Source: JAUYQR01 sp050632395
Lineage (GTDB): Bacteria > Pseudomonadota > Alphaproteobacteria > Rhodobacterales > Rhodobacteraceae
DNA length: 64,000 nt
NCBI RefSeq assembly: GCF_050632395.1
Contig: NZ_CP192600.1
Location: forward strand, 62,001 to 126,000
Direction of reading: 5' to 3'
Made by a program: the position numbers and the translations under genes. The first letter of the stretch is position 1; every line of letters begins with the position of its first letter. Positions 16,628 to 25,498 of the stretch are shown piece by piece. The notes below the pieces were generated by a model, which saw only the letters and a list, made by a program, of their open reading frames with translations, had not been told where the DNA came from and ran no database searches.

Positions 16628-17107
16628 TCAGTTCAACACGAATTCGGTGATAAGCAGGTCGCGCACCCGGCCTTCCCCCGTCACGATCTGGATGCGCCGC
16701 AGCATCTGTGCGCGCAGTCTTGCCATCGCGCTGGGGTCTTCGATCGCTGAGGCATCGATGGCGCGCAGGTAGCTGTTCAGCACATCAAGAATCCGGGGCG
16801 ACAGCAGCGTGACATCCGCAACCGCGCTGTCCACGACCTCGACCTGCGCCGAAAAACGCAGGTGGCTGCTGGTCGCATCCGGGCCAAGCGACACGACCAT
16901 CGTTTCCAGCGGCACGAAGGCGATGCCCTTCAGCGGCTGGGGCACGGCCTCTTCACTGTGTGCTTCGCTCTGGCCCAGAATCAGGCCGGACCACGTGGCA
17001 TAGAACCCCGCCGCGCCCAGAACCACTGCCGACAGGACGCCGATCAGCAGCCCCAGTTTCCTGCGTGGCTTCGGGATTTCGCTCAGGGCTGCATCGGCCG
17101 TGGCCAT
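16628..17107 (-). CDS. fliL: Flagellar basal-body protein FliL
   Basis: 159 residues, typical for FliL. A basic N-terminus (KPRRKLG) precedes a membrane helix (about 18-38). The periplasmic domain has FVPLETMVVSLG, HLRFSAQVEV and the C-terminal RIQIVTGEGRVRDLLITEFVLN pattern. It supports stator function around the MS-ring. GGAG lies 7 bases before the ATG. It heads the leftward fliL-PflI-like-motE operon and diverges from fliF across a CtrA-like site. Confidence 0.92.
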   Translation of the reverse strand: MATADAALSEIPKPRRKLGLLIGVLSAVVLGAAGFYATWSGLILGQSEAHSEEAVPQPLKGIAFVPLETMVVSLGPDATSSHLRFSAQVEVVDSAVADVTLLSPRILDVLNSYLRAIDASAIEDPSAMARLRAQMLRRIQIVTGEGRVRDLLITEFVLN

Positions 17108-17153
17108 GCCTGTTCTCCATTCTTCGCTCGTCTGGAAGATAGGCCGAAGGTCA

Positions 17154-17168
17154 CTAACCGATTGTTAA
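17154..17168. promoter_or_regulatory. CtrA-like binding site between fliL and fliF
   Basis: On the minus strand the sequence reads TTAA-CAATCGG-TTAG, matching 7 of 8 defined positions of the CtrA consensus TTAA-N7-TTAA. It lies about 47 bases before the fliL ATG and about 57 bases before the fliF TTG, so it could serve either or both divergent operons. CtrA control of early flagellar operons is established in Caulobacter and in native Rhodobacter flagellar sets. Binding here is inferred. Confidence 0.6.
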
Positions 17169-17224
17169 GGCGCATGCCCCATTCCTGAACCCGACGGCAG
17201 AAGCCCTCGCAGCGGAGTGTTGCC

Positions 17225-18829
17225 TTGCAGAACCTGATCGCGATCTGGATGTCCCTGAACATGCGCCGCAGGGTGTTCCTTGTGGCCGCCACCGTGGCGA
17301 TGTTCGCCGCGGTGCTTGGCCTCAGCCGGATTGCCAGCCAGCCCGACATGGTCCTGCTCTACTCTGGGTTGGAGCCTGCGGCTGCGGGGGATGTCATCGC
17401 CGCGCTGGAACAGCAGGGGGTGGCCTACCAGATCCGCGGCGACGCCATCAATGTCGATGCCAGCCAACGCGACAGCCTGCGCATGGCGCTGGCGGCCGAA
17501 GGGCTGCCGGCGGCGGGTGGCGGCGGCTATGAACTCCTCGATTCGCTGTCGGGTTTCGGGACCACGTCCCAGATGTTCGATGCCGCCTACTGGCGCGCCA
17601 AGGAGGGCGAGCTGGCGCGCACGATCCTTGCGATGCCAGAGGTGCGGGCGGCCCGTGTACACCTTGCCAGCGCACCAACCCGCGCGTTTCAGCCCGACGT
17701 GCAGGCCAGCGGCTCGGTCACCCTGACCACCACCACCGGCCAGCTTTCCGAAACACAGGCCCGGGCGATCCGCCATCTGGTGGCCAGTGCGGTTTCCGGG
17801 ATGCGACCGGATGATGTCCAGATCATCGACACGGTCGGCGGGCTGATCGGCGGGAAGGAAGAGGGCGAGTTCGAGGGGACCGATGCAGCCACCCGGGCGG
17901 CGGCGATCAAGGGCAATGTCGAACGGCTTTTGGCCGCACGGGTCGGGCCCGGCAAAGCCGTGGTCGAGGTTGCGGTGGATCTGGTTTCCGAACGCGAACA
18001 GATCACCGAGCGGACCTTCGATCCGCAGGGCCGGGTCGCCATCTCGTCCGAGACCGAGGAAAAGACCGGCTCCAGCACCGAACCGGGCGGCGACGTCACA
18101 GTGGCGTCCAACCTGCCCGAAGGTGATGCGGCGCAAGGCTCCGCCGGGAAAAGTCAATCCACCGAAACCCGCGAGCGGGTGAACTACGAGGTTTCGGAAA
18201 CATCGCGCGAGGTTGTGAAAAGCCCCGGCGCGATCCGCCGACTGACGGTTGCGGTCATGGTCGACGGTCAGGCCGCGATCGCCGCAGACGGCACCCGCAC
18301 CTGGGCCCCGCGCGCCGAAGATGAACTCGCCGCGCTCCGCGAACTCGTCGCTTCGGCCGTCGGGCTCGACGAGGCGCGCGGCGACGTCCTGACCCTGAAA
18401 TCGCTGGAATTCCAGGAAATCGCGGTGGAGGGGACCGAGGCGACCAGCACCCTGTTTCCGCCGGTCGGCACGCTTGACGTGATGACCATGATCCAGACCG
18501 CAGTGCTTGCGCTGGTGGCCGTGGTGCTTGGCCTGTTCGTCGTCCGCCCGATTCTGACCTCGGCCAGTGCGACGCGGGCCTTGGCAGCCCCCGACACCCC
18601 CTTGGCGTTGCCCTCCGCAAATTACGGTGGGGCGCTGACCGGCGAGGTGCAGTCCGGTTACGCCAGCGCGTCGCTTGGCTCGATCCCCGCCTACGGCGAC
18701 GCGGCCGATCCCGAGGCCGAGCAGGACAACGACCCCGCGGCCCGCCTGCGACGCCTGATCGAAAAACGCCAGACCGAGTCGATAGAGATACTTCGCGGCT
18801 GGATGGAACATGAGGAGGAGCGCGCCTGA
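17225..18829 (+). CDS. fliF: Flagellar MS-ring protein FliF
   Basis: 534 residues, normal FliF length, from a TTG at 17225 with GGAG 7 bases upstream; no better in-frame start exists. N-terminal membrane helix about 17-36, ring-building motifs around EGELARTILAMPEVRAARVHLA (about 122-143), YEVSETSREVVKSPGAIRRL, a second membrane helix (about 420-440), and an acidic C-terminal tail that binds FliG in the family. It overlaps fliH by one base. It is the first gene of the rightward fliF-fliH-fliN-fliP operon. Confidence 0.95.
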   Translation: MQNLIAIWMSLNMRRRVFLVAATVAMFAAVLGLSRIASQPDMVLLYSGLEPAAAGDVIAALEQQGVAYQIRGDAINVDASQRDSLRMALAAEGLPAAGGGGYELLDSLSGFGTTSQMFDAAYWRAKEGELARTILAMPEVRAARVHLASAPTRAFQPDVQASGSVTLTTTTGQLSETQARAIRHLVASAVSGMRPDDVQIIDTVGGLIGGKEEGEFEGTDAATRAAAIKGNVERLLAARVGPGKAVVEVAVDLVSEREQITERTFDPQGRVAISSETEEKTGSSTEPGGDVTVASNLPEGDAAQGSAGKSQSTETRERVNYEVSETSREVVKSPGAIRRLTVAVMVDGQAAIAADGTRTWAPRAEDELAALRELVASAVGLDEARGDVLTLKSLEFQEIAVEGTEATSTLFPPVGTLDVMTMIQTAVLALVAVVLGLFVVRPILTSASATRALAAPDTPLALPSANYGGALTGEVQSGYASASLGSIPAYGDAADPEAEQDNDPAARLRRLIEKRQTESIEILRGWMEHEEERA

Positions 18830-19428
18830 TGGGCTTCGTCAATCTGGAAGTCTTCGACACCGAAACCACCGCCGATGGCGCGGAATTGCCGCTGGTGCAG
18901 GCCAGCGCGCTGGAGGACGCAAAGATCGCCTCGTTCGAACAGGGCTACACCGCTGGCTGGGACGATGCGAGTGCCGCGCTAGGCAACGACCAGACGCGCA
19001 TCCGCGCCGATCTTGCCCGCAATCTGCAAAGCCTCGCCTTCACCTACCACGAGGCGCGCGGCCATGTGTTGCAGGCGATCCGCCCCCTGATCGTGGAGAT
19101 GACGAACCGCCTTCTGCCGGAAATGGCGCGCGACACGCTTGCGCCCATCGTGCTTGAAACCCTGATGCCGATGGCCGACGAAATGGCCGACGCCCCCCTG
19201 ACGCTCGTGCTCAATCCCGCCGCCCGTCCGGCTGTTGAATCGCTGCTGGAGCGCGCGACCGGTTTGCCCCTCGTCATCGAAGAAGAGCCGTCGCTTGGGG
19301 AAGGCCAGGTCTACATCCGCTTCGGACGCGTCGAGGCAAAGGTGGATCTCGGTCAGGTCACGGCGGAAATTGCACAGGCCGTTCAGGGCTTTTTCAGCCT
19401 GACACACAAGGAAACGAAGCATGGATGA
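18829..19428 (+). CDS. fliH: FliH-like regulator of the export ATPase
   Basis: 199 residues, soluble. The N-terminal part contains the acidic/Gly pattern F-E-Q-G-Y-T-A-G-W-D-D; the C-terminal domain (about 120-190) ends with VYIRFGRVEAKVDLGQVTAEI, as in FliH/SctL proteins. FliH holds FliI at the export gate through FliN, and fliN is the next gene (overlap of 8 bases). Assigned on position and pattern; FliH proteins diverge strongly in sequence. Confidence 0.75.
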   Translation: MGFVNLEVFDTETTADGAELPLVQASALEDAKIASFEQGYTAGWDDASAALGNDQTRIRADLARNLQSLAFTYHEARGHVLQAIRPLIVEMTNRLLPEMARDTLAPIVLETLMPMADEMADAPLTLVLNPAARPAVESLLERATGLPLVIEEEPSLGEGQVYIRFGRVEAKVDLGQVTAEIAQAVQGFFSLTHKETKHG

Positions 19429-19690
19429 ACTTTCTGACGCCAACCCGTTCGGTCAGGTGCCGATCGAGGTGACCATCTCGGTCGGACGCGCCCGTCCGCT
19501 GGTCAAGGATCTGCTCAGGTTGGGCAAGGATGCCGTGCTGCAACTTGACCGCCGGGTGGATGACCCGGTGGAGCTTTACGTCGGTGACCGGCTGATCGCA
19601 CGCGGCGAATTGACCGAACTGGAGGGCGAGATGGCCGGGCAGCTTGCCGTGCGGCTGACCGAGGTTGCCAACCTGCGTGGCGGGCTATGA
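19421..19690 (+). CDS. fliN: Flagellar switch protein FliN
   Basis: 89 residues covering one SpoA domain: VPIEVTISVGRARPLVKDLLRLGKDAVLQLDRRVDDPVEL... VGDRLIARGEL. FliN forms the lower C-ring with FliM and docks FliH-FliI. It overlaps both fliH (8 bases) and fliP (4 bases). fliM and fliG, the other switch genes, are not in the window. Confidence 0.93.
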   Translation: MDELSDANPFGQVPIEVTISVGRARPLVKDLLRLGKDAVLQLDRRVDDPVELYVGDRLIARGELTELEGEMAGQLAVRLTEVANLRGGL

Positions 19691-20400
19691 AACGAGGCGT
19701 CGCGCTTGCGATCATTCTTGCGCTGATCGCCAGCCCGGCGCTCGCGCAGCAGCTGTCGCTCGATCTCGGCGGCGAGGGGTCGCTCTCGCTTCGATCGGTG
19801 CAGTTGCTGCTTCTGATCACCGTGCTCAGCATCGTGCCGGGCCTTGCCGTGATGGTGACCTGCTTTCCGTTCATCGTGACGGTGCTGTCGATCCTGCGTC
19901 AGGCCATCGGGCTGCAACAGGCCCCGCCGAACATGCTGATCATCAGTCTGGCGATGTTCCTGACATGGTATGTGATGGACCCGGTCTTTACCAAGGCCTG
20001 GGTCGAGGGGATCGAGCCCCTGACCAGTGGCCGCATCGAACTCGCGCCGGGGCTTCAGGCCGCCATAGCCCCGTTCCGCGACTTCATGGCCCAGCGCGTC
20101 GATCCTGAGACCTTGCAAACCCTGCGGGACTTGCGGCCCCCGGCGCCCGGGGCCGAAACCCCGCTGTCGCTGCTCATTCCGTCATTCCTGCTGTCGGAAA
20201 TCCAGCGCGCGTTCGAAATCGGGTTTCTGATCTTTCTGCCGTTCCTGATCATCGATCTGGTGGTCGCGGCAGTCCTCATGTCGATGGGAATGATGATGGT
20301 GCCGCCCGCCGTGGTGTCGCTGCCGTTCAAGCTGATTTTCTTCGTCGTGGCCGATGGCTGGACGCTGATTTCCGGTGCGCTGGTGCAAAGCTACTTCTGA
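19687..20400 (+). CDS. fliP: Flagellar export gate protein FliP
   Basis: 237 residues with a cleavable signal (KRGVALAIILALIASPALAQ), then the FliP membrane domain: LLLITVLSIVPGLAVMVTCFPFIVTVLSILRQAIG, and C-terminal FEIGFLIFLPFLIIDLVVAAVLMSMGMMMVPP. Five FliP subunits form the core of the export gate. It overlaps fliN by 4 bases and runs 10 bases into the end of convergent ispE. fliO is not present next to it. Confidence 0.96.
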   Translation: MKRGVALAIILALIASPALAQQLSLDLGGEGSLSLRSVQLLLLITVLSIVPGLAVMVTCFPFIVTVLSILRQAIGLQQAPPNMLIISLAMFLTWYVMDPVFTKAWVEGIEPLTSGRIELAPGLQAAIAPFRDFMAQRVDPETLQTLRDLRPPAPGAETPLSLLIPSFLLSEIQRAFEIGFLIFLPFLIIDLVVAAVLMSMGMMMVPPAVVSLPFKLIFFVVADGWTLISGALVQSYF

Positions 20401-21233
20401 ACCGGCGCCTCTGCGATCCACCAGCCCGGCTGCGCCCGCCGCAACAGGCGCGCTGCCTCGGCTGCCTCGGTCGCGGTGGAGAACAGGCCGAAACAGGTCG
20501 CGCCCGATCCCGACATCCGCGCCAACTGGCAGCCGGGCGTTGTCGCAAGACTTGCCAACACCTCGCCGATCACCGGGGCCAACCGCAGCGCGGGGGCCTC
20601 AAGATCGTTGCGCTGCGTTCGCAGAAACCCGACCAGCGCCGCAAATGTGGGAAAGGGTGGCAGGGGGTCCGGCATGGCCGGGTTCGCCCGGGCGTCCATC
20701 ACACGGAAGACCTCGGGCGTCGAAACGCTGACGCCCGGATTGACCAGCACCAGCCAGACGTCTGGCAAGGCGGCCAGCGGTTGCAGCCCCTCGCCGACAC
20801 CCGTCATCCGCAATGGCCGACCGGCAAGGCACGCCGGAACATCCGCGCCAAGCCGCAAAACCTCGCCCGCATCGGGTAACGCCTGCCCGGTGAGGCGCGC
20901 GATGGCGCGCAAGGTGGCGGCAGCATCGGCCGATCCTCCGCCGATCCCCGATGACACGGGCAGCACCTTGTCCAGCGTGATCTCCACGCCGCCGCCCATG
21001 ACGCGGGCCGCCCGCTGAACCAGATTGTCGTCGTCTGCCTGCAGTGCCGCTGCCCGAGGGCCGGTGATGGTCAGGTCCAGCATGTCCGAGCGGCGCAAAC
21101 TCACCTGGTCGCCCACCCCGGCAAACACCACCAGGCTGTCCAACAGATGGTAACCATCTGCACGCCGTCCGGTCACATGCAGCGTCAGATTGATCTTGGC
21201 AGGCGCGAATTCGACAACCGGATCAGTTGCCAT
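20391..21233 (-). CDS. ispE: 4-diphosphocytidyl-2-C-methyl-D-erythritol kinase
   Basis: 280 residues. GHMP kinase of the MEP pathway, phosphorylating CDP-ME with ATP on the way to isopentenyl diphosphate. N-terminal FAPAKINLTLHVTGRRADGYHLLDS is diagnostic. The ATP-binding loop PVSSGIGGGSADAA is at about 92-104, and RMSGSGATCFGLF closes the C-terminal part. It sits 3' of the TPR gene, which overlaps its start by 11 bases, so the two are co-transcribed. Confidence 0.96.
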   Translation of the reverse strand: MATDPVVEFAPAKINLTLHVTGRRADGYHLLDSLVVFAGVGDQVSLRRSDMLDLTITGPRAAALQADDDNLVQRAARVMGGGVEITLDKVLPVSSGIGGGSADAAATLRAIARLTGQALPDAGEVLRLGADVPACLAGRPLRMTGVGEGLQPLAALPDVWLVLVNPGVSVSTPEVFRVMDARANPAMPDPLPPFPTFAALVGFLRTQRNDLEAPALRLAPVIGEVLASLATTPGCQLARMSGSGATCFGLFSTATEAAEAARLLRRAQPGWWIAEAPVQK

Positions 21234-22953
21234 TCTCGACGGCTTTCACCGCTTTCGTTCCTGCCGCGCCCTCGTCGGCCATCACGGCATCCAGCCCGAG
21301 TTCCAGCTTGCGCCTGATCCGTTCGGCATCCTTTTCCGTCGGGTTGAACGACAGCGCCCTATGCCATTGGAACCGCGCTTCCAGCGTCCGCCCGACCTTC
21401 CAGTAGACGTCGCCCAGATGGTCCGTGACCACCGGGTCGACCGGCTCCAGCACCGAGGCCTTTTCCATCGGCACCAGCGCTTCGTCATAGCGGCCCAGCC
21501 GGAACAACGCCCAAGCCAGACTGTCGATGATGTAGCCTTTCTCGGGGTCGGCCGCGACGGCCCGCTCGATCATGGCCAAGGCCTCGTCCAGCTTTTCGCC
21601 GCGGTCCACCAACCCGTAGCCAAGGTAGTTCAGCACCTGCGGCTGGTTCGGGTTCAGCGCCAGCGCCGCGCGGAAATCCGCCTCGGCCGGGGCCCAGTCC
21701 TGGCTCTGTTCGTGGCAGATGCCGCGATAGAAATACAGGATCCACTGCTCCGGCTGCGACTCGGTGACCAAGTTCAACGCGGCGGTATAGGCCACCTCGG
21801 CCTCGTCGAACCGCTTTTCCTCGCGCAAGAGATCGCCCAGCGCGGACTGCACGATGATCAGATCACCGTGGCTTTTGGCCAAGGCGCGCAAGGCTTCGAG
21901 GGCGGCATCCATCTTGCCTTGCGCCTGCAAGGCACCGGCGCGGCCGATCTCGGCGGTGACGAAGGCCGGGTCTTCCGGCTTGAACATGGCATAGGTCGAC
22001 ACCGCCAGATCGGGCTGGTCCAACGCTTCAAGCAGTTGCGCCGACAAAAGCCGCGCATCGGTGTGATCGGGCCGCAGGTAGGTGGCAATCCGGGTGTGCA
22101 GCAAGGTCAGCACCGGGTCGGCATCGCCGTTCAGAGCCGTTGCGACCGAAAAGAACACCTCGGCCAATCCGTCGCGGGCCGAGGTCACGGTGTCGAACGG
22201 CACCGGCTCGCCCGCTGTCAGACGTGCGCGCAGCGTGTCCAGCATCGGATCAGGGTCGGTGCCGAACGACCGGTCCAGCAGATCCAGCGCATCCGCGTTG
22301 CGCTCCAGTTGGCTCAGGATCTGGGCATGTGCGATCACACCCCGCCGCATCACATAGATCGGCCCGGCCTCCTCGCCCGACAGGATCTTGTCTGCACCCT
22401 CGAAATCCCCGACCGAGGCAAGCGCCAGCGCCTTGTGATAATAGCCGAACGCCTCCAGCCCCTTGACCTTGGTCATCTCGTCAAAGCGGGCAAGGGCATC
22501 CGACATGCGCCCGTTGCCCACCAGCGCCCAGGCCGTCACCAGATCCTCGACAAGTTTGCCAAGATCGGGGCCGCCATCGGCTTGCGCCAGCAGCGCCGGA
22601 TAATCCTCGCGCGACGCCGCGTCGGCCAGCAGCACGAATTCCGCCAACTGGCTGGTGGCTCCCAGCTCTTTCAGGCGGGCGGCCACGTCCTTTGCCAGAT
22701 GCAGATCGCCAACCCCGATCTGCGCCAGAAGCGCGCCTTCCAGCAGGCGAACATTCCCCGGATCGGCCAGAATCGCCTTGCCGTACCACACCGCCGCCGC
22801 ACGAAAATCATTCTCGGTTTCAGCCACCCGCGCGGCCAGATAGGCACCCGAGTCGCCGACATCCTGCCCGAAGCCCGGACCGGCAATCAGTGTCGAACAG
22901 ATCGCGGTGCCAAGCGCAAAGGCCGACAGCTTGCGAAGGACATTCGTGGGCAT
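21223..22953 (-). CDS. Exported tetratricopeptide-repeat protein
   Basis: 576 residues from ATG 22953, which has GGAGAGG 4 bases upstream; a longer frame to 23010 lacks this. N-terminal hydrophobic signal (about 8-28, ending G-F-G-Q-D). The rest is built of helical TPR units, clearest at about 390-530: A-E-A-D-F-R-A-A-L-A-L-N-P, V-L-N-Y-L-G-Y-G-L-V-D-R-G, A-L-A-M-I-E-R-A-V-A-A-D-P. Members of this kind are periplasmic or outer-membrane-linked scaffolds. A role specific to isoprenoid synthesis is not indicated despite the overlap with ispE. Confidence 0.85.
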   Translation of the reverse strand: MPTNVLRKLSAFALGTAICSTLIAGPGFGQDVGDSGAYLAARVAETENDFRAAAVWYGKAILADPGNVRLLEGALLAQIGVGDLHLAKDVAARLKELGATSQLAEFVLLADAASREDYPALLAQADGGPDLGKLVEDLVTAWALVGNGRMSDALARFDEMTKVKGLEAFGYYHKALALASVGDFEGADKILSGEEAGPIYVMRRGVIAHAQILSQLERNADALDLLDRSFGTDPDPMLDTLRARLTAGEPVPFDTVTSARDGLAEVFFSVATALNGDADPVLTLLHTRIATYLRPDHTDARLLSAQLLEALDQPDLAVSTYAMFKPEDPAFVTAEIGRAGALQAQGKMDAALEALRALAKSHGDLIIVQSALGDLLREEKRFDEAEVAYTAALNLVTESQPEQWILYFYRGICHEQSQDWAPAEADFRAALALNPNQPQVLNYLGYGLVDRGEKLDEALAMIERAVAADPEKGYIIDSLAWALFRLGRYDEALVPMEKASVLEPVDPVVTDHLGDVYWKVGRTLEARFQWHRALSFNPTEKDAERIRRKLELGLDAVMADEGAAGTKAVKAVENGN

Positions 22954-23072
22954 CCGGCCTCTCCAGTCAGAACTTTGCGCGAAGCTAGCCGCGCGCGCAC
23001 CGCTAGGCAATGCGTGCCGCCGCCGCTATGATGCCATCACCCGCCGCAAGGCCGAACTTTTGCGTGATCGCC

Positions 23073-24719
23073 TCACATGTTCGGATAATTCGGCCCGCCA
23101 CCACCGATCGGGGTGGTCCAGACGATGTTCTGGCTCGGGTCCTTGATGTCGCAGGTCTTGCAATGCACGCAGTTCTGAAAGTTGATCCGGAAGGTCGCGT
23201 CCGCGCCGCTTCCTAGCACCTCGTAGACACCCGCCGGGCAATAGCGCTGTGCGGGTTCGGCGTATTTCGGCAGGTTCACCGCAATCGGAACCGATGCATC
23301 CTTCAGCTTCAGGTGCGCAGGCTGGTTCTCGTCGTGGTTGGTAAAGCTGTAGGCGACGTTGGTCAGCCGGTCGAACGACAGCACCCCATCCGGGCGGGGA
23401 TAGTCGATCACCTTGAAATCCTTGGCCAGCCCGGTCGCCGCGGCGTCGGTCTTGCCGTGCTTCAGCGTGCCGAACAGCGTCAGGCCGATGGTGTTGGCCC
23501 ACATGTCTGCGCCGCCGCCCATCAGGCTTGCCACAAGGCCATAGCGCGACCACAAGGGCTTGACGTTGCGCACCTTCTTCAGGTCGCGGCCAATCGCGCC
23601 GCCCCTTACCTCGGCCTCGTAATCGGACAACTCGTCGCCCGCGCGGCCAGCGGCCAGCGCCTTGTGCGCAGCTTCTGCCGCCGCCTTGCCCGACAGCATG
23701 GCGTTGTGGTTGCCCTTGATCCGCGGCACGTTCACCAGCCCTGCCGAGCAGCCCAGCAGCGCCACGCCCGGCGCCACCATCTTCGGAATTGACTGGTAGC
23801 CGCCTTCACTGATCGCACGGGCGCCGTAGGCCACGCGCTTTCCGCCCTTCAACAGGTCGGCCACCACCGGGTGATGCTTAAAGCGCTGGAATTCCATGTA
23901 GGGGTAAAGGTGCGGGTTCTGGTAGTTCAGGTGCACCACGAAGCCGACGTAGACCTGATTGTTTTCAATGTGATAGATGAACGACCCGCCGCCCGCATTC
24001 TTGCCCAGCGGCCAGCCCATCGTGTGGGTGACCTTGCCCAGCTTGTGCTTGGCGGGGTCAATCTCCCAGATTTCCTTCATGCCAAGGCCGTATTTCTGCG
24101 GCTCCTTGCCCTTTTGCAGGTCGTACTTCGCGATCACCTGCTTCGACAGGCTGCCGCGCACGCCCTCGCCAAGGAAGACATACTTGCCCCACAGTTCCAT
24201 CCCGGGCTCGTAATTCGGCCCCGGCTCGCCGGTCTGCGGATCGCGCCCGAACTCGCCCGCCACCACGCCCGCTACCCGATCGCCATCGAAGACCAGTTCG
24301 CTGCACGACATGCCGGGGAAGATTTCCACGCCCAAGCCCTCGGCCACGCCTGCAAGCCAGCGGCAGACGTTCGCCATCGAGACGATGTAATTGCCGTGGT
24401 TCGTCATCAGGGGCGGCATCGGCCAGTTCGGTATGCGGATTTGCCCTGCCTCGCCCAGAAGGTAAAAGTTGTCCTCGGTCACCGGCACGCTGACCGGCGC
24501 ACCCATGCTCTTCCATTCGGGCAGCAGCGCATCCAGCCCCGAGGGGTCCAGCACCGCGCCCGACAGGATATGCGCGCCAACCTCAGACCCTTTTTCCAGC
24601 ACGACGACCGACCGCTCAGGGTCCAGTTGCTTCAACCGGATCGCCGCCGAAAGCCCCGCAGGCCCGGCGCCCACGATCACGACGTCATACTCCATCTTCT
24701 CGCGCTGGATCGCAGTCAT
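23073..24719 (-). CDS. Electron-transfer flavoprotein:ubiquinone oxidoreductase
   Basis: 548 residues from ATG 24719 (AGGAAAG upstream); the frame extends to 24773 but the shorter form matches the family length. It passes electrons from ETF (fatty-acid and amino-acid dehydrogenases) to ubiquinone at the inner membrane. FAD-binding V-G-A-G-P-A-G-L-S-A is at about 14-23. C-terminal cysteines for a 4Fe-4S cluster are C-P-A-G-V and N-C-V-H-C-K-T-C. The 294 bases between this gene and greA carry three TGCCATAC repeats that could regulate it. Confidence 0.96.
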   Translation of the reverse strand: MTAIQREKMEYDVVIVGAGPAGLSAAIRLKQLDPERSVVVLEKGSEVGAHILSGAVLDPSGLDALLPEWKSMGAPVSVPVTEDNFYLLGEAGQIRIPNWPMPPLMTNHGNYIVSMANVCRWLAGVAEGLGVEIFPGMSCSELVFDGDRVAGVVAGEFGRDPQTGEPGPNYEPGMELWGKYVFLGEGVRGSLSKQVIAKYDLQKGKEPQKYGLGMKEIWEIDPAKHKLGKVTHTMGWPLGKNAGGGSFIYHIENNQVYVGFVVHLNYQNPHLYPYMEFQRFKHHPVVADLLKGGKRVAYGARAISEGGYQSIPKMVAPGVALLGCSAGLVNVPRIKGNHNAMLSGKAAAEAAHKALAAGRAGDELSDYEAEVRGGAIGRDLKKVRNVKPLWSRYGLVASLMGGGADMWANTIGLTLFGTLKHGKTDAAATGLAKDFKVIDYPRPDGVLSFDRLTNVAYSFTNHDENQPAHLKLKDASVPIAVNLPKYAEPAQRYCPAGVYEVLGSGADATFRINFQNCVHCKTCDIKDPSQNIVWTTPIGGGGPNYPNM

Positions 24720-24840
24720 CGCTGGCTCTTTCCTGCCCGTTTCGGGCGCTGAAACCGTGGTATTTTGCGGCACTTCCCTTGCCCGAACGGAAGGCCAAGG
24801 TCAACCTTGACGCAGCAGCACCGGCCAAGCGGGTGGCTCG

Positions 24841-24871
24841 TGCCATACAATCTGCCATACGCTTGCCATAC
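24841..24871. repeat. Three direct TGCCATAC repeats upstream of ETF-QO
   Basis: Exact copies of TGCCATAC begin at 24841, 24853 and 24864, spaced 12 and 11 bases, close to one helical turn. They lie 122-152 bases upstream of the ETF-QO start and 143-173 bases upstream of the greA start, in a gap with no gene. Regular one-turn spacing is what a co-operative DNA-binding protein would use. The binding protein is unknown. Confidence 0.6.
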
Positions 24872-25013
24872 CAACCGCAGACGCATCGCAGACCGTCCCC
24901 CAAAGCCATGCCCCTTGCATTTCAGGGCACGTTCGGATCAGGTAATCGCGTAACGAGCCCTGAAGTCATGGACCGCCCCCGGTCTGTGACTTCTTCTTTT
25001 GACTGGAAGCCCG

Positions 25014-25484
25014 ATGGACAAGATTCCGATGACCCGGCGCGGATTTGACGCGCTGGATGAAGAGCTGAGACGCCTGAAAAGCGTGGATCGCCCCGCTATC
25101 ATCCGCGACATCGCCGAGGCGCGCGAACACGGCGACCTTTCGGAAAACGCCGAATATCATGCCGCGCGCGAGAAGCAGAGCTTCATCGAAGGCCGCATCA
25201 AAGAGGTGGAGGGGCTTCTCTCTCTGGCCGAAGTCATTGATCCCACAAAATTTTCCGGCTCGGTTAAATTTGGCGCCACGGTGACGCTGGCCGACGAAGA
25301 CAGCAACGAGGAAAAGACCTACCAGATCGTCGGCGAGACCGAAGCCGATATCGAGAACGGCCTCTTGAACATCCGCTCGCCATTGGCCCGCGCCCTGATT
25401 GGCAAGGAAGAAGGCGACAGCGTCGACGTGAAAACCCCCGGCGGCAACCGGTCCTACGAAATCCTGTCCGTCCGTTTCATCTGA
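25014..25484 (+). CDS. greA: Transcription elongation factor GreA
   Basis: 156 residues from ATG 25014, giving the usual N-terminus M-D-K-I-P-M-T; a frame start at 24999 adds five untypical residues. GreA rescues backtracked RNA polymerase. The N-terminal coiled coil has the acidic tip EAREHGDLSENAEYHAAREKQ (about 37-57), and the C-terminal FKBP-like domain is complete through SYEILSVRF. It is followed after 14 bases by a hypothetical membrane protein. Confidence 0.97.
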   Translation: MDKIPMTRRGFDALDEELRRLKSVDRPAIIRDIAEAREHGDLSENAEYHAAREKQSFIEGRIKEVEGLLSLAEVIDPTKFSGSVKFGATVTLADEDSNEEKTYQIVGETEADIENGLLNIRSPLARALIGKEEGDSVDVKTPGGNRSYEILSVRFI

Positions 25485-25498
25485 TCCCGGGTTGCCCG

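Noticed and set aside
17165..18811. A 548-codon leftward frame across fliF
   Set aside because: Antisense shadow of the recognisable MS-ring gene.
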